From assembly GCF_024166365.1 (NCBI RefSeq), contig NC_064835.1, positions 65,204,607 through 65,268,606 on the forward strand: 64,000 nucleotides of DNA. The letters run 5' to 3'. Each line of letters opens with the position of its first letter. The first letter of the stretch is position 1. Of this stretch, positions 23,534 to 33,965 are shown piece by piece. The position numbers and the translations under genes were made by a program. Origin of the DNA: Elephas maximus indicus (lineage: Eukaryota; Chordata; Mammalia; Proboscidea; Elephantidae). The notes under the pieces are model-generated. The model worked only from the letters and a program-made list of their open reading frames with translations. It made no database searches and was not told the origin of the DNA.

Positions 23534-24398
23534 GGTGGGGTCATTGACCCACCAACGGAAACATTGTTCTGCTGGTTACCCCTGATGTGGGGATGAGGCA
23601 TCAGGCCAGCACAACTCCTGGTGTTGTCCATTTGATTCCTCACTTTATTCTAATTCTTGGCCCACTATGCCACAGGAACTCCCTGAAGTTATGGGTCTCA
23701 TTGAAACGTAGCACATTGGTCCTGTCTTAGCCATAAGTTTCTTTTGAGTTAGTCCCTGAAAACTTGATCAATTTGAGGGGTAAGGATCTACTCAGCTAAA
23801 GGAGAGATATTGGATCAAGTTGGGCCTTTCCTGCAATGCCAGTTGTGGGGTTCTGAGTGGGCCGTGAGTCATCCTAACCCTACCTTTGACTGGCAAACAC
23901 TTGTTACACTGACCCAGCCACACTTCCCTCACTCTGACCTCCTTTTAATTAAGAGGGATGGGACTGGGGCTAGGACAAAGGGTCAGTCACAGTCACAAGG
24001 ATGTTTTCTCTGCAAAGCTGAGGAAGAACTTCTGGGCTCTGGCCTTGTCAGATTGTCTCAATCTATAGGAGGAACCCCCTATTACTCTTTTATTAACACC
24101 ACTGGAAGAATGGAGGAAGACATTCACAAAGCACACTAACAAGCAGTTTGTTTCACTTCATTCCTTCTGTGGCTGTACCTTCATTTTCTGATTTATTCTG
24201 TTAGTTACCACAAAGAATAGGATCATGGCTGAGAACTTTATTGAAAACCAGAAGAGTTATCCTGATAATAATTGTAATTATCAAATGTATTATGAAATGT
24301 GTGTTCAATTTTGGAAGCAGCTTATGTACATTAATTCCTCTCACTTTTGTAATGTGGTGGGAGGGTTCTGTACCCTATATTAGCTTCAACGAAAAGGG
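23534..24398 (+). mobile_element. Second partial ERV1 internal segment after the LTR
   Basis: Sequence right of the LTR is not host-like. It starts GGTGGGGTCATTGACCCACC, carries an open frame at 23810-24139, and from 24055 to 24398 repeats the env-like block of 22043-22395 with only scattered differences. This suggests remains of a tandem provirus sharing the LTR. Confidence 0.55.
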
Positions 24399-24660
24399 GA
24401 AGAGAAATGATGAGTTTGTGACTTTGAGGCAGAGGTTGGTGTTTGGGAGCTATGCTGGATGAGGCAGAGATTGGGATGATGAGACTGAGGGGAGGAGGAG
24501 GGGCAGGTGCCAATGGGAGGCAGAAGACGATAGGGCCCTGGGCAGACAGGCGCCTTGGAGCCTCTGAGAGGAGGGACTATCAAGGCCGAGACTAGTTTCC
24601 ACAGAGTCAGCAGGGGGAGGGAGTCAGAGCTTCCGGGGTGGTCAGGACCTATGTCAGGAG
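24399..24660 (+). other. CLEC4F upstream region
   Basis: Purine-rich sequence (GAGGGGAGGAGGAGGGGCAG) between the ERV fragment and the CLEC4F TATA box. Regulatory content cannot be assigned by eye. ERV-derived sequence ends only about 270 nt upstream of the promoter. Confidence 0.4.
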
Positions 24661-24662
24661 CA

Positions 24663-24668
24663 TATAAG
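24663..24668 (+). promoter_or_regulatory. CLEC4F: Candidate TATA box of CLEC4F
   Basis: TATAAG about 100 nt upstream of the CLEC4F start codon, in the context GCATATAAGTC. If used, transcription would begin near 24690 and leave a 5' UTR of roughly 70 nt with no intron. This is inference from spacing; no initiator or factor sites were confirmed. Confidence 0.4.
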
Positions 24669-24764
24669 TCTGGTGATATCTCAGCTTTGCCTCCCATTAC
24701 TACTGGCCCACAGGACAGCACTTTGAGGGGCAGGGAGCAGCACTGAAGGATGAAGGAAGGAGAG

Positions 24765-24825
24765 ATGAATGGTGACAAGGCCTATTTCTGCACAGACAAC
24801 CAATGTGTTTCCCTGCATCCCAGGG
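24765..24825 (+). CDS. CLEC4F: CLEC4F exon 1 (cytoplasmic tail)
   Basis: Encodes 20 residues starting MNGDKAYFCTDNQCVSLHP, nearly the same as the human N-terminus. It ends in phase 1 at a GTAAG donor (24826). The alternative upstream ATG at 24750 is in the same frame. Confidence 0.9.
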
Positions 24826-27800
24826 GTAAGAAAACTGTGGACTGGACTTCTTGTGCCCTGTCCTCTACCATCTCTCTGAGCCCCTCCCTGGCTGGCCTGA
24901 GCTCTGCTTGTAGCTCTCCCTGCCTCCAGAACAAATAGGCAAAGGCAAAGTTAGGTCAGAATGAGGATGGGGATCCTCAGTCCCCACAAGAAATCCCCCT
25001 GAACTCTTCTCCATCCCCCAGGTTGGGGAAGACAACCTGGCAAAAGAAAGGGATGAACTTTGAATTCAGAAGGACCTGGCCTTGAATTCCAGCTCTGTAC
25101 ACAGGGATGGACCATGAGGCCTCTGGGCTGAGATCTCTCCACCATTGAGAGGATTCCCTGTACACAGCCTCAGAACCCTCAGGCACAGATCTTCTCAGAC
25201 CACCTATTGTGGGCATTCTGACCCTGACAGAGCGAAGCTCCAGGACTGACCGTTTAAGAGAAAAGCACCCTTTCGCATTTCAGGGATCCCATGACAGTTG
25301 GTGATGTAAGCAGCAGCTCCAAAAGACTGTGAGTCTTGCTCTGGTCAGGATCCATGAGTGAGGCTGGCACTGGACTCCAGGGTCAGGGCTTCTGTTCCTC
25401 CTTTCTCCCTTCCTCCCTTCCTCCGTCCCTCGCTTCTTTCTCCCTCCCTTGGAATAAAACTGTGCCAGGTTCTGTGCCCTGTGCACCACTGAACCCTCCT
25501 CCACTTTCTGAGAGCTGTGGTCTTGGCTGTACCACTTGGCTTTGAGTAGCTACAGTACCCCACAATTAGTCCTCATGAGCATTTCAAGGTGTCTCCTTTT
25601 CGTTTTCCATAACCACCCTTTATGATAAGCGTGCCAGGTGTCCCAGGTGATACAGCACACTCTTGTCCTCTGAAGGCATGGACTCTGACGCAGTGGGTCC
25701 TGCAGCCCCCAAGATGCCAAGGCTTGCCCAGGCCGCCCTGGTATTTCTGGCTGTGATCATCGTCTCCTTCCTTGTGGCTTTCATTGTTGTGGGTAAGCTC
25801 CTAGGTAACCCAAACCCCATTGACTCTTCCTCCTTCCTTCTGCATAAAGGCCCCAAAAGTGACCTAGACACACACCCTCTGGGGCCCTCTGCTCTGAGAG
25901 GGTCACCGTTCCTCCAGCCCCAGGCCCAGTCCAGACCTTTCCTGGGACCAAACAGAGGTCACTGACCAAGGATCTTCCCCAGAACTTAGGGCCCGTGAAA
26001 GAAGACTCTGAAAGGGGCCTTGGTGCCAACTCCCTCCTTCTAGAACCCTAACTTGGCGTGGGACAGCCTGTTACCCCAGGCCCAGGACTGAGAGTTTGTG
26101 CTGACCAGGAATGGGGGGGGGGCTCAGTTCTACAGCACCCAAGACCTACACCAGAGGCAGATCCATCATTCCAAGAGTTTCAAGAAGGGTACAGTACCAC
26201 TGGACAGCTGCTTGTGGGCCCAGACAGTGAGTAGCCATGGTGGGGTGGGGGCTGGGAGGGAGCTGGGGCATTGGGATGCCCAGAAGAGGACAAGCCTCTA
26301 CCTACCACCTCCAGGCCCCTGAATGGATTTCACCCTCCTCACAGAATCTTTTTTTTTTTTTTTAAATCTCTATTGAGGTATAATTGATACATATTAAAAT
26401 GCACGTATTTAAATTGTACAATTTTATAAGTTTTGACATATATATGAACTGTGAAACTATCACTGCAATCAAGATATGAACATATTCATCGTCCTTCCCT
26501 CTACAAAGTTTACTGTGGTCCTTTGTAATACCTACTTCTCCCTTCCCCCCTTCATTCCCAGGCAGCCACTGATCTACTTTGTCACTATAGATGAGTTTGC
26601 ACTTTGTAGAGTTTTATGTAAAAAAGTTGTACACAGCAGGTACTCTTTTTTTTTAGTCTGGCTCCTTTCATTCAGAAAAATTATTCTGAGATTCATCCAT
26701 GTTGTGCGTATCAGTAGTTCATTGCTTTTTATTGCTGAGCAGTACTCTATTGTGTGAGGAGTCCTGAAAGTGCAATAGTTAAGCACTCGGTTGCTAACCA
26801 AAATGTTGGCAGTTCAAACCCACGGGCCACTCCAAGGGAGAAAGATGTGGCAATCTGCTTCTGTAAAGATTACAGCCTTGGAAGTCCTATGGGGCAGTTC
26901 TACCCTGTCCTATAGGGTCTCTGTGAGTCTGAATCGACTCAACGGCAACGGGTTTGGTTTTGATTCCATTGTAGGGAATATGTCACAATTTGTTTATCCA
27001 TTCACCTGCTGATGAACATTTTGATTGTTTCCAGTTTTTGGCTATTACAAATAAAACTTCTGTGAGCATTCATGTGCAAGTCTTTTCATGGACATAACCT
27101 TTCTTTTCTCAGATGTGAATACTTAGGGATAGAATGGCTAGATCACATGGTAGGAGTATGTTTAACTTTTTAAGAAACTGTCAAATTCTAAAGTGGCGGT
27201 ACAGTTTATACTCTTTCTGGCAGTGTATAAGAGTTCCAGTACCTTCACATCTTTCCTAACGCGTGGCTTGGTCATTAAAAAAAAGTTTAGGTATTCTAAT
27301 AGGTGTGTAGTAGTATCTCACTGTGATTTTAATTTGCATTTGTCTAAGGATTTGAACATTTTTTCGTGTGCTTATTTGCCATCTGTAAATCTTTTTTGGT
27401 GAAGTGTCTGTTCAAATATTTTGCTCATATTTTATTATTCAATTCTTCTTATTAAAATTTCTTAATATAGTCTGTTCTTAAAGTTCTTAATATATTCCGG
27501 ATACAAGTCCTTTGTCAGACATGTGATTTGCAGATATTTTCTCTCGATCTGTGGCTTGTGTTTTTATTCTCGACAAGATTTAAATTTTGGTAAAGTCCAA
27601 TTTATCAATCTTTTTGCTTTTATGAATTATGCCTTTGGTGTCATATCTGACAAATCTTTGCCTAACCCAAGGTTGCAAAGATTTTCTTTTGTGTTTTCTT
27701 ATAGAAATTTTATAGTTTTTAGTTTTATGTTTAGGTTTATGATTCATTTTGAGTTAATTTTTGTTTAACAATAAAATGTCTGTCCTGAATTAATCTTTTT

Positions 27801-30800
27801 TGCATTTGAATATCTAATCATTCCAGCACCATTTGTTGAAAAGATTACCCTTTCTTCATTGAATTGCCTTTGCACCTTTGTTGAAAATCAATTGTCTGTA
27901 TATGTGCGGATCTCTTTCTGGACTTTTTATTCTCTTCCATCAATCTAATTGTCTATCTTTACAAGGCAGAATCTTTGACTGGACTTTCCACACCTTTAAA
28001 GGTTATCTGGCCCTGCCTGGCTTGACTTCAGCACAGTGACTGAGATCTCATATACCCACCTAGCCGAGGCTTAGGGAACAGGACAGGGATCCTCCAGAAA
28101 GGGTCCCTACCCACTTGGGTTCTTGTCTCTATTCCTGAGGGGATACTAGAATCAGGAGGTAACCACAAATATCTGAGATTAGTGCTAGCTCATGAGGTGA
28201 GCAAAGGGTGATAGTAGGACCAGGGACAGCTGCAGGTGGGGTTGGTGGGAAAGACTCTACAGATGAAAGGTGCTGCAGTTACCTCGAATGACCCCAGTGA
28301 ACAAGGTGTTTCACCCAGAGCTCCCATATCTCCAAACTGTTCTGTAGGGACTCTTGCCCTATGTAATATGTGGTGGGGACAGGCAGCCCTTTAAAAGGCT
28401 AGCTCAGCTCAGTGGCCCAGTGTCTCCTGGAGGGTGTGGTGGGCTTTCATCCTAGCCCTGTGGGTTGAACCCACAGGCACCTTTTTTTTTTTTCCCATGG
28501 AATTTGTGATCAGAAAACTTACATGTTTTAAAAAAAAATCTATATAGTTTTTAGGAAGTAACAAAGATGAACCAAAAGAGTCCATGCTTGGTACAGGCCT
28601 AAACATGGATTTTATCCATATCTATTTTCTTTTTCATAATGACCCACTTAATGGTAAAATTTCAGTGAAATTAAACTTCAATAGCTCTAAATTATATAAT
28701 GAGTTACTTTCAAGTTCAGTTACAATGGCAAAATACTCAAAGCCTTACCAGCATGACTCTTGATGATTAGCTGGTTTACAGTAGGTAAATATTTCAACCT
28801 TTCAGACTCCTTAGTTTATATGTGATAGCCAATTAGTCTTGTTTTTTGGGCCCATATTCTCAGGTGGCCCATTCCCAGGGTCAGAGAGGCTGCAGTGACC
28901 AACAGGCCACTGGAGGAGCGCTCAGGGCTGTGGAGTAGACATTTCTCCTTGGAAATCTTGAGAATGCTCTGATTGGCCTATGCAACAGTTCCCTATGTAA
29001 ATACTCTCTTTGGCTGACTTGTCCATTTCCTCCACTCCAGGTCCCTACCATTTTGCCAGGGTGGCAGATGTGCAAGAGGCTACCCAGATGTTGAAAGGCT
29101 ATGTGGAGAACTTCAGCACTTGGGGTGTAGAGATCCAGATGTTGAAGTGCAGTATGGTCAATATCAGTTCTCAGATTCAGATGCTCAGCAGTCACCTGGA
29201 GAATGCCAGTGTTGACATCCAGACGGTAAAAGGAGAGCTAATGGATGCCAACTCCTTGATTATCCAGATCCAGGTATTAAGGAGTTCCTTACAGGGAGCC
29301 AGTGATGAGATCCAGAGGCTCAATAGAGATCTAGAAAAGGCAAATGTTCTGAACTCCCAGACCCAGAGCTTCTTAAAAAGCAGTTCAGAAAGCACCAGCA
29401 TTGAGCTCCACATGCTAAGCAGAGGCTTAAAAAATGCCAGCACTGACATTCAGATGTTAAAGGCAGGCTTGGAAATGGCAAATGCCCAGATCTTGTTGGC
29501 AAACAGTAGTTTAAAAAATGCTAATGCTCAGATCTACCTTTTGAGAGGCAATCTAAACAGTGTCAACATTTTAAGGACCCAGAGCCAGGCTTTAAGAAGT
29601 AGTTTGGAAAGAGCCAATGATGAGATCCAGAAGCTTAAGGGAGGTCTTCAAAATGCAAATGCTGCAAATTCCCAGACTCAGACCTTTGTAAGAGGCAGCT
29701 TAGAGAAGAGCAGTGCTGAGATTCAGTTGCTAAAACGTCATTTAGAAAGGGCTGGTGATGAGATGCATTCATTAAAAACAGATTTGGAAAAGGCTATGGC
29801 CCAGAGCCAAATGATAAATAACAGTCTGGAGCAGACAAATGCTCAGGTTCAAGTATTAAAAGCAGAGGTGAAAGTCACCAATGCCTTAAATTCTCAGATC
29901 CAGGTGTTAAATGGTCACTTGGAAAATGCCAGCAGTGAGATACAGACCCTAAAACGAGGAATGAGGGATACTGCAGCCTTAAAAGCTCAAACCCAGACCC
30001 TAGGAAGCAGCCTGCAGAATGCCAGTGCTGAGATCCAGAGGCTTAAGGGAGATCTGGAAAATGCAAATGCTTTAAACTCCCAGACCCGGAGCTTCTTAAA
30101 AAGCAGTACAGAAAGCACCAGCATTGAGCTCCACGTGTTAAGCAGAGGTTTAAAAAATGCCAGCACTGACATTCAGATGTTAAAGGCAGGCTTGGAAATG
30201 GCAAATGCCCAGATCTTGTTGGCAAAGAGTAACAGCTTAGAGAAGAGCAGTGCTGAGATTCAGTTGCTAAAAGGTCGATTGGAAAGGGCTGGTGATGAGA
30301 TTTACTCCATAAGAACAGGTTTGGAAATGGCCACAGCCCAGTGCCAAATGGCAAACAGCAGTCTGGAGCAGACAAATGCTCAGGTACAAGTATTAAAAGC
30401 AGAGCTGAAAGTTGCCAAAGCCTTAAATTCTCAGATTAGGGTGTTAAATGATCGCTTGAAAAACACCAGCAGAGAAATACAGACTCTAAAACGAGGAATG
30501 AGGGATACTGAGGCCTTAAAAGCTCAGACCCGGACCCTAGGAAGCAGCCTGCAGAATGCCAGTGCTGAGATCCAGAGGCTAAAAGGTGACTTAAAGAACA
30601 CCAAAAATCTCACTGCCAAAATCCAGGGGGAGCAGAGCCGCCTGGAGATGCTCAGCACTGCCTTTGCTTCGCAGGAGCAGCTGCAAAAGACCCAAAGTAA
30701 GTGGTGGGCAGGGGGCTGGGCTGGGTAGGGTTGCATCCTTGGGAAATGCTAAACAAAAGAACAACTGAATGAATCAGTGAGTCTGTTGTGGCCCCATTTC

Positions 30801-33242
30801 AAATAGCTGTGGTATAGGTGATATGAAAGAGTGGCAGGGAGGGATGAAAGAGTTGAGAGAATTGGGGCTTGTGCTCACAGAATGAGCTATTAGAATTTGG
30901 AAATTGTGAGGTTAGGCAGACTAGGTGATAACAAAGTTTCAGGTATGGTCATGGGTGTGAGCAGCTGGAGAGGATGGAGATGAAGTCAATGAAATGAACG
31001 AGGCTATGGGATGGATGTAAAATCTCCCAGAAAGATGACAGGAATTGAGGTGGAGAGGACTGTAAAGTGACAGCTATGAGTTGGTAAAGAGGGTGGGAAG
31101 GCTAGAAAGTATGAGTCTCAAAACAGTGTTGTCTGGGTATCACGGCTGTCTGAGTGTCCCAGGAGTGACTGAGCCCATGTCTTGGAGCTGCTGCTCCCTG
31201 GAGTATTGGGTAGTGGAATGGGGGTATGGCCTCAGCAGGCCTTGCCCCTGGAGAACTGGGCATCAAGGATTGCACGGGATTGTGAATCTCAGTGGTCAGC
31301 TCCAGGAGAGGTCAGGAAGGTCAGCTTCAGATATCTGCCTTTACCCTGGTTCCCTCCCTTCCCCAACCTCTGTTCCAGATCAACTTCTCCAGCTGATCCT
31401 GCAAGGCTGGGTGGCCTACGGGAGGAGCTTGTATTACTTTTCTAATGACAAGAAGTATTGGAATGAGGCTGAGAAGTTCTGTGTGTCCCAGGGAGCCCAC
31501 CTAGCATCAGTGACGTCTGAGGAAGAGCAGGTCAGAGCTGAGGGCTTGAGGTGATTCCGATGGAGTTGGTGTGTGATGAGAGACTTTGGTGCTGTCAACT
31601 TTTCTCTTGCAGAGAGGACACAGCAGAGACCTCCATGTCTCCTCTGTCAGTCAGGGAGCAAATATTTTTTGAATTCCTTTGAACGTCTTGCACTAGAGGT
31701 AGAAGCACTGACAGCAAACTCCAATGTCCTCAGTGAATGAGGGAGATAGTCAGAGGGCAACAGATGTCAGCACTGAGGAAAGGCAAAAGGAATTGGAGCC
31801 GAGTAGTTGCCCTTAAAGTACTGGGGAGCATGTGTTTCCCCCTACTCCCTCATTTTCCTCTCAGGATTCCTTTCCAGTCAGCAATCTTGATTTTAATGTT
31901 GGTTAATCCAGTAGCCATGCAGAGCCTGTGAGCAGGAGATCCACGCTTCTTGGGAATGCCAGGCACACGGATATGAGTTTGAGGACCACCAAAGGCAGTA
32001 TAGTCCCAGGAAGGCCCATCTGCTGAGGATCCTCATCAGAACTTGCTGGGGTTATAAAAGGACCAGTTCAACCCAAACTGCTCACCCCTTGTGACTCTCT
32101 TGAGACTGTTGTTACAGGTCTGTCAAAGGATATGCTACTTTGTCAAACACATCTTAATAAGCTGTGGCCAGATCTGTCTCCTCCCAGTAAAATTGCACTC
32201 CTCATCAAGGGCTAGGATTATCAAGGGACGGTCAACACGGGAGAACCTGGATTTCCCCTGAGGGGCCTGGCTGCAGAGATGTGGGCTCATGTTCCTAGGA
32301 CCAGGGAGTGAATGGCACTGACTCCTCTTCCATACCATATAGAGAATCAGCTCCTCGCATACTGTTAGCAGGCAATAACCCTGCCTTTCTCTCCAGGCTT
32401 TCCTGACAAAGTCCACAAGCACCTCTTACCACTGGATTGGCCTCACTGATAGAGGCACGGAAGGCTCCTGGCGCTGGGCAGATGGGACTCCATTCAATGC
32501 CATCCAGAGCAGAGCGTGAGTCCAGTGCTGTCTGGTGTGTGTTCCTATCCTCTGTGTATATCCCTGCCCAATAAGTGTGTATGTGTGCTTGCATGAATGA
32601 ATGCATGCATATGTGTATGCATGTGTATGTGCATGCATGTGCGGGTGTACACAGGCCTAGTGTGATCCTCGGCTGGACCTTTTCCCAGAGAAGTGTCAGG
32701 AGGAGGTAGGTTCTAGGAGTGGAGCTGGCAGGAAGCCTGTGAGTGAATCTTCCTGCCCCCCATCCTTTTACCTGCTCAGGCCTGTTTGCAAAGGGCCCTG
32801 TCTGAAGAAATCTGAGTGCTAGTCCAGGGTAGGGGCTGAAAGGGAGGGCCCACACTGTCTCCTTTTCCCAACTTGCAGCTTCATAGACCACACTTCCACT
32901 CCCTGACCCTGGGTCCTCAGTAGCTGAGGGTGACCTCAGCAGAGTCACCCTCAAGACACTCTTGGTCCTAGTTCTTCCCCCATCTTGTGCCCACAAGGAG
33001 TTGGGGACCCACGTCACTTTAGCTCTATATGCCCCAGCAGGGAGAAGGGCCACTTCCTTCATCTAGCTAAATAAAGCCCTTTGGTTTCCAGGTTTTGGGA
33101 TAAAAATCAGCCGGACAACTGGCTACACCACAATGGGCAGACAGAGGACTGTGTTCACATTCAGCAGATGTGGAATGACATGTACTGTGATGCCGCCTAC
33201 CACTGGGTCTGCAAGAAGCCCATCGGCCAGGGTGTGATCTGA
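24765..33242 (+). CDS. CLEC4F: CLEC4F, complete: joined 24765-24825, 25676-25792, 26128-26226, 29041-30696, 31379-31530, 32397-32515, 33092-33242
   Basis: CLEC4F is a type II C-type lectin of liver Kupffer cells with galactose/GalNAc-type specificity in rodents. The seven exons give 784 codons plus TGA with consistent phases. Order: short cytoplasmic tail (1-39, with CTDNQCVSLHP), membrane anchor (about 40-60), stalk (60-92), a very long coiled-coil neck (about 93-645) and a CRD (about 650-780). The CRD carries QPD (33108-33116, galactose-type), WND (33171-33179) and the expected cysteines. The recalled human protein is 589 residues; most of the excess is a 179-codon internal duplication in the neck. 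An in-frame ATG at 24750 would add five residues. I chose 24765 because it aligns with the human start; both have a purine at -3. No disabling change was seen, so the gene looks functional. Confidence 0.94.
24826..25675 (+). other. CLEC4F: CLEC4F intron 1
   Basis: GTAAG to CTGAAG. It holds an old MIR-like stretch (about 25030-25130) and a CCTT-rich tract (about 25397-25450). No other feature seen. Confidence 0.6.
25676..25792 (+). CDS. CLEC4F: CLEC4F exon 2 (tail and transmembrane segment)
   Basis: A 117-nt exon after CTGAAG, phase 1 to phase 1. It encodes MDSDAVGPAAPKMPR and then about 22 hydrophobic residues (ALVFLAVIIVSFLVAFIVV), the signal-anchor of a type II membrane protein. The donor is GTAAGC. 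Confidence 0.92.
26128..26226 (+). CDS. CLEC4F: CLEC4F exon 3 (stalk), weak acceptor
   Basis: A 99-nt exon, phase 1 in and out, ending at a good GTGAGT donor. It encodes QHPRPTPEADPS and TTGQLLVGPD, which align with the human QQTRPVPKPV...TGHLPFEPN stalk, and joins exon 4 as D-S-PYHFAR against human N-N-HHHFGR. The acceptor is CTCAG preceded by a run of ten G instead of a pyrimidine tract. Because the exon is a multiple of three and symmetrical in phase, skipping it would keep the reading frame. I place it on the protein alignment and phase fit. Confidence 0.8.
26346..27969 (-). mobile_element. Old L1 LINE (L1M type), 5'-truncated, in CLEC4F intron 3
   Basis: Begins with a T15 run (reversed poly-A) and reads as the reverse of an L1M 3' end and ORF2 C-terminus: CTATTGAGGTATAATTGATA, GGCAGCCACTGATCTAC, CCATTCACCTGCTGATGAAC. 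The flanks repeat CAGAATCTTT (26343 and about 27966), a likely target duplication. It is interrupted by an AfroSINE. Confidence 0.7.
26757..26965 (+). repeat. AfroSINE nested in the L1
   Basis: GAGTCCTGAAAGTGCAATAG head, GTTGGCAGTTCAAACCCACG box-B region and GAATCGACTCAACGGCAACG tail. Full length. Confidence 0.8.
27970..29040 (+). other. CLEC4F: CLEC4F intron 3, right part
   Basis: Unique-looking intron sequence with small A and T runs. It ends in a clean polypyrimidine tract and CTCCAG. No further exon found. Confidence 0.5.
29041..30696 (+). CDS. CLEC4F: CLEC4F exon 4 (giant coiled-coil neck exon)
   Basis: A single 1656-nt exon, open throughout, between a strong pyrimidine-rich acceptor (CCTCCACTCCAG) and a GTAAGT donor. 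It encodes about 552 residues of heptad repeats with recurring phrases such as EIQRLKGDLENANALNSQ and many NAS sequons for N-glycosylation. Segments at about 29300-29510 and 29698-30057 recur at 30023-30233 and 30235-30594 with high identity. The exon is therefore about 537 nt longer than the human-type layout. The neck should form a rigid trimeric stalk that lifts the CRD from the membrane. Confidence 0.95.
30697..31378 (+). other. CLEC4F: CLEC4F intron 4
   Basis: GTAAGT to TTCCAG, no repeat recognised. Confidence 0.6.
31379..31530 (+). CDS. CLEC4F: CLEC4F exon 5 (CRD, first part)
   Basis: A 152-nt exon after TGTTCCAG, closing the split codon from exon 4 and ending on a whole codon. It encodes LILQGWVAYGRSLYYFS and EKFCVSQGAHLASVTSEEEQ, the opening strands of the lectin fold. 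Same length and phases as CD207 exon 4. Confidence 0.95.
31531..32396 (+). other. CLEC4F: CLEC4F intron 5
   Basis: GTCAGA donor and a CTCCAG acceptor. A weak L2-like 3' piece lies near 31655-31745 (AATTCCTTTGAACGTCTTGC). Confidence 0.5.
32397..32515 (+). CDS. CLEC4F: CLEC4F exon 6 (CRD, middle part)
   Basis: A 119-nt exon after TCTCCAG with a GTGAGT donor. It encodes AFLTKSTSTSYHWIGLTDRG, then EGSWRWADGTPFN, containing the WIGL core. Same length and phase as CD207 exon 5. Confidence 0.95.
32516..33091 (+). other. CLEC4F: CLEC4F intron 6 with TG/TGCA repeat
   Basis: GTGAGT to TTCCAG. It holds an alternating TG/TGCA microsatellite at about 32573-32647. Confidence 0.6.
33092..33242 (+). CDS. 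CLEC4F: CLEC4F exon 7 (CRD sugar site and stop)
   Basis: A 151-nt terminal coding exon. It begins FWDKNQPDNW, giving the galactose-type QPD triad followed by Trp, then TEDC, WND and WVCKK, ending GQGVI and TGA. QPD followed by Trp is the arrangement seen in galactose-binding members such as the asialoglycoprotein receptor. The glycine-rich loop of that receptor is not obvious here, so affinity cannot be judged. Confidence 0.95.
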
Positions 33243-33447
33243 GGGCAGGGCAGGGGTGAGAGGTCTCCCTCTTCCATAAAGCCTTGGGAGCCCCTGGACT
33301 CGAATTGTCTACTGGGACATTCCACTTGTCTTCTGTGTTTCCTGCCTTGTAGCCCAGAGGGGTCATGGGTTCCACAAGGGAAGACCGTGTTGAACCTCTC
33401 TGAATACCCTCAGCAACCAGCACAGGCCTGTCAGACAGCAGGCCCTC

Positions 33448-33453
33448 AATAAA
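33448..33453 (+). promoter_or_regulatory. CLEC4F: CLEC4F polyadenylation signal AATAAA
   Basis: AATAAA about 205 nt after the CLEC4F stop, giving a short 3' UTR (33243 to about 33475). Confidence 0.75.
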
Positions 33454-33764
33454 TACTTGTTGAATTAATGAAAGCTTTGTGCTTGCTTGTCTCTGTGATG
33501 GTTACCGCTGTCTTCTGCCTGGACTGGTTCTCCTTCCCTTAGTATCCCTTCTGTCCTGAAATGGGCATGCCTTTATTTAAGGGCTTCACAGCTAGTAACT
33601 TTTAGTTAGTTCCTTGAAAAACAGCAGAGATTTGACAAGCTACAAGTAGTAGGGATTATGACATTCCAGGAAGTCTTAGCCACCCTGGTTGCTCCCTGGA
33701 TTTCCTTTGTGTGCAGATGGACTGGAGTTAGATTTTATTAGTCCTTTAACCCACTCCAATCAGT

Positions 33765-33965
33765 AAACCAGTTGCCTTTGAGTTGATCCTAACTCTTGGC
33801 AACCTCATATGTGCCAGAGTAAAACTGTGTGCTCCATAGAGGTTCAACGCTGATTTTCCAAAAATTGATGGTCAGGCCTTTCTTCTGAGGTGTCTCTGGG
33901 TGGACTTGAACCTCCAATCATTTAGTAAGTAGCTGAGTGCGTTAACCATTTGTACCAACCAGAGA
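33765..33965 (-). repeat. AfroSINE, variant subfamily
   Basis: Reverse, diverged copy: CCTTTGAGTTGATCCTAACT, GGTGTCTCTGGGTGGACTTG, CGTTAACCATTTGTACCAAC. The TGTACCA...CCAGAG end distinguishes it from the main subfamily. Confidence 0.6.

Noticed and set aside
25913-25990. Alternative location for CLEC4F exon 3 (CAGTCCAGACCTTTCCTGGG region)
   Set aside because: Weak resemblance only, and no donor in the required phase. The exon at 26128-26226 fits length, phase and protein alignment.
32295-33062. A 255-codon open frame on the minus strand opposite CLEC4F intron 6
   Set aside because: It overlaps CLEC4F exon 6 in antisense and runs through a TG/TGCA microsatellite (giving His/Cys/Thr-rich text), with no domain resemblance. 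Best explained as chance.
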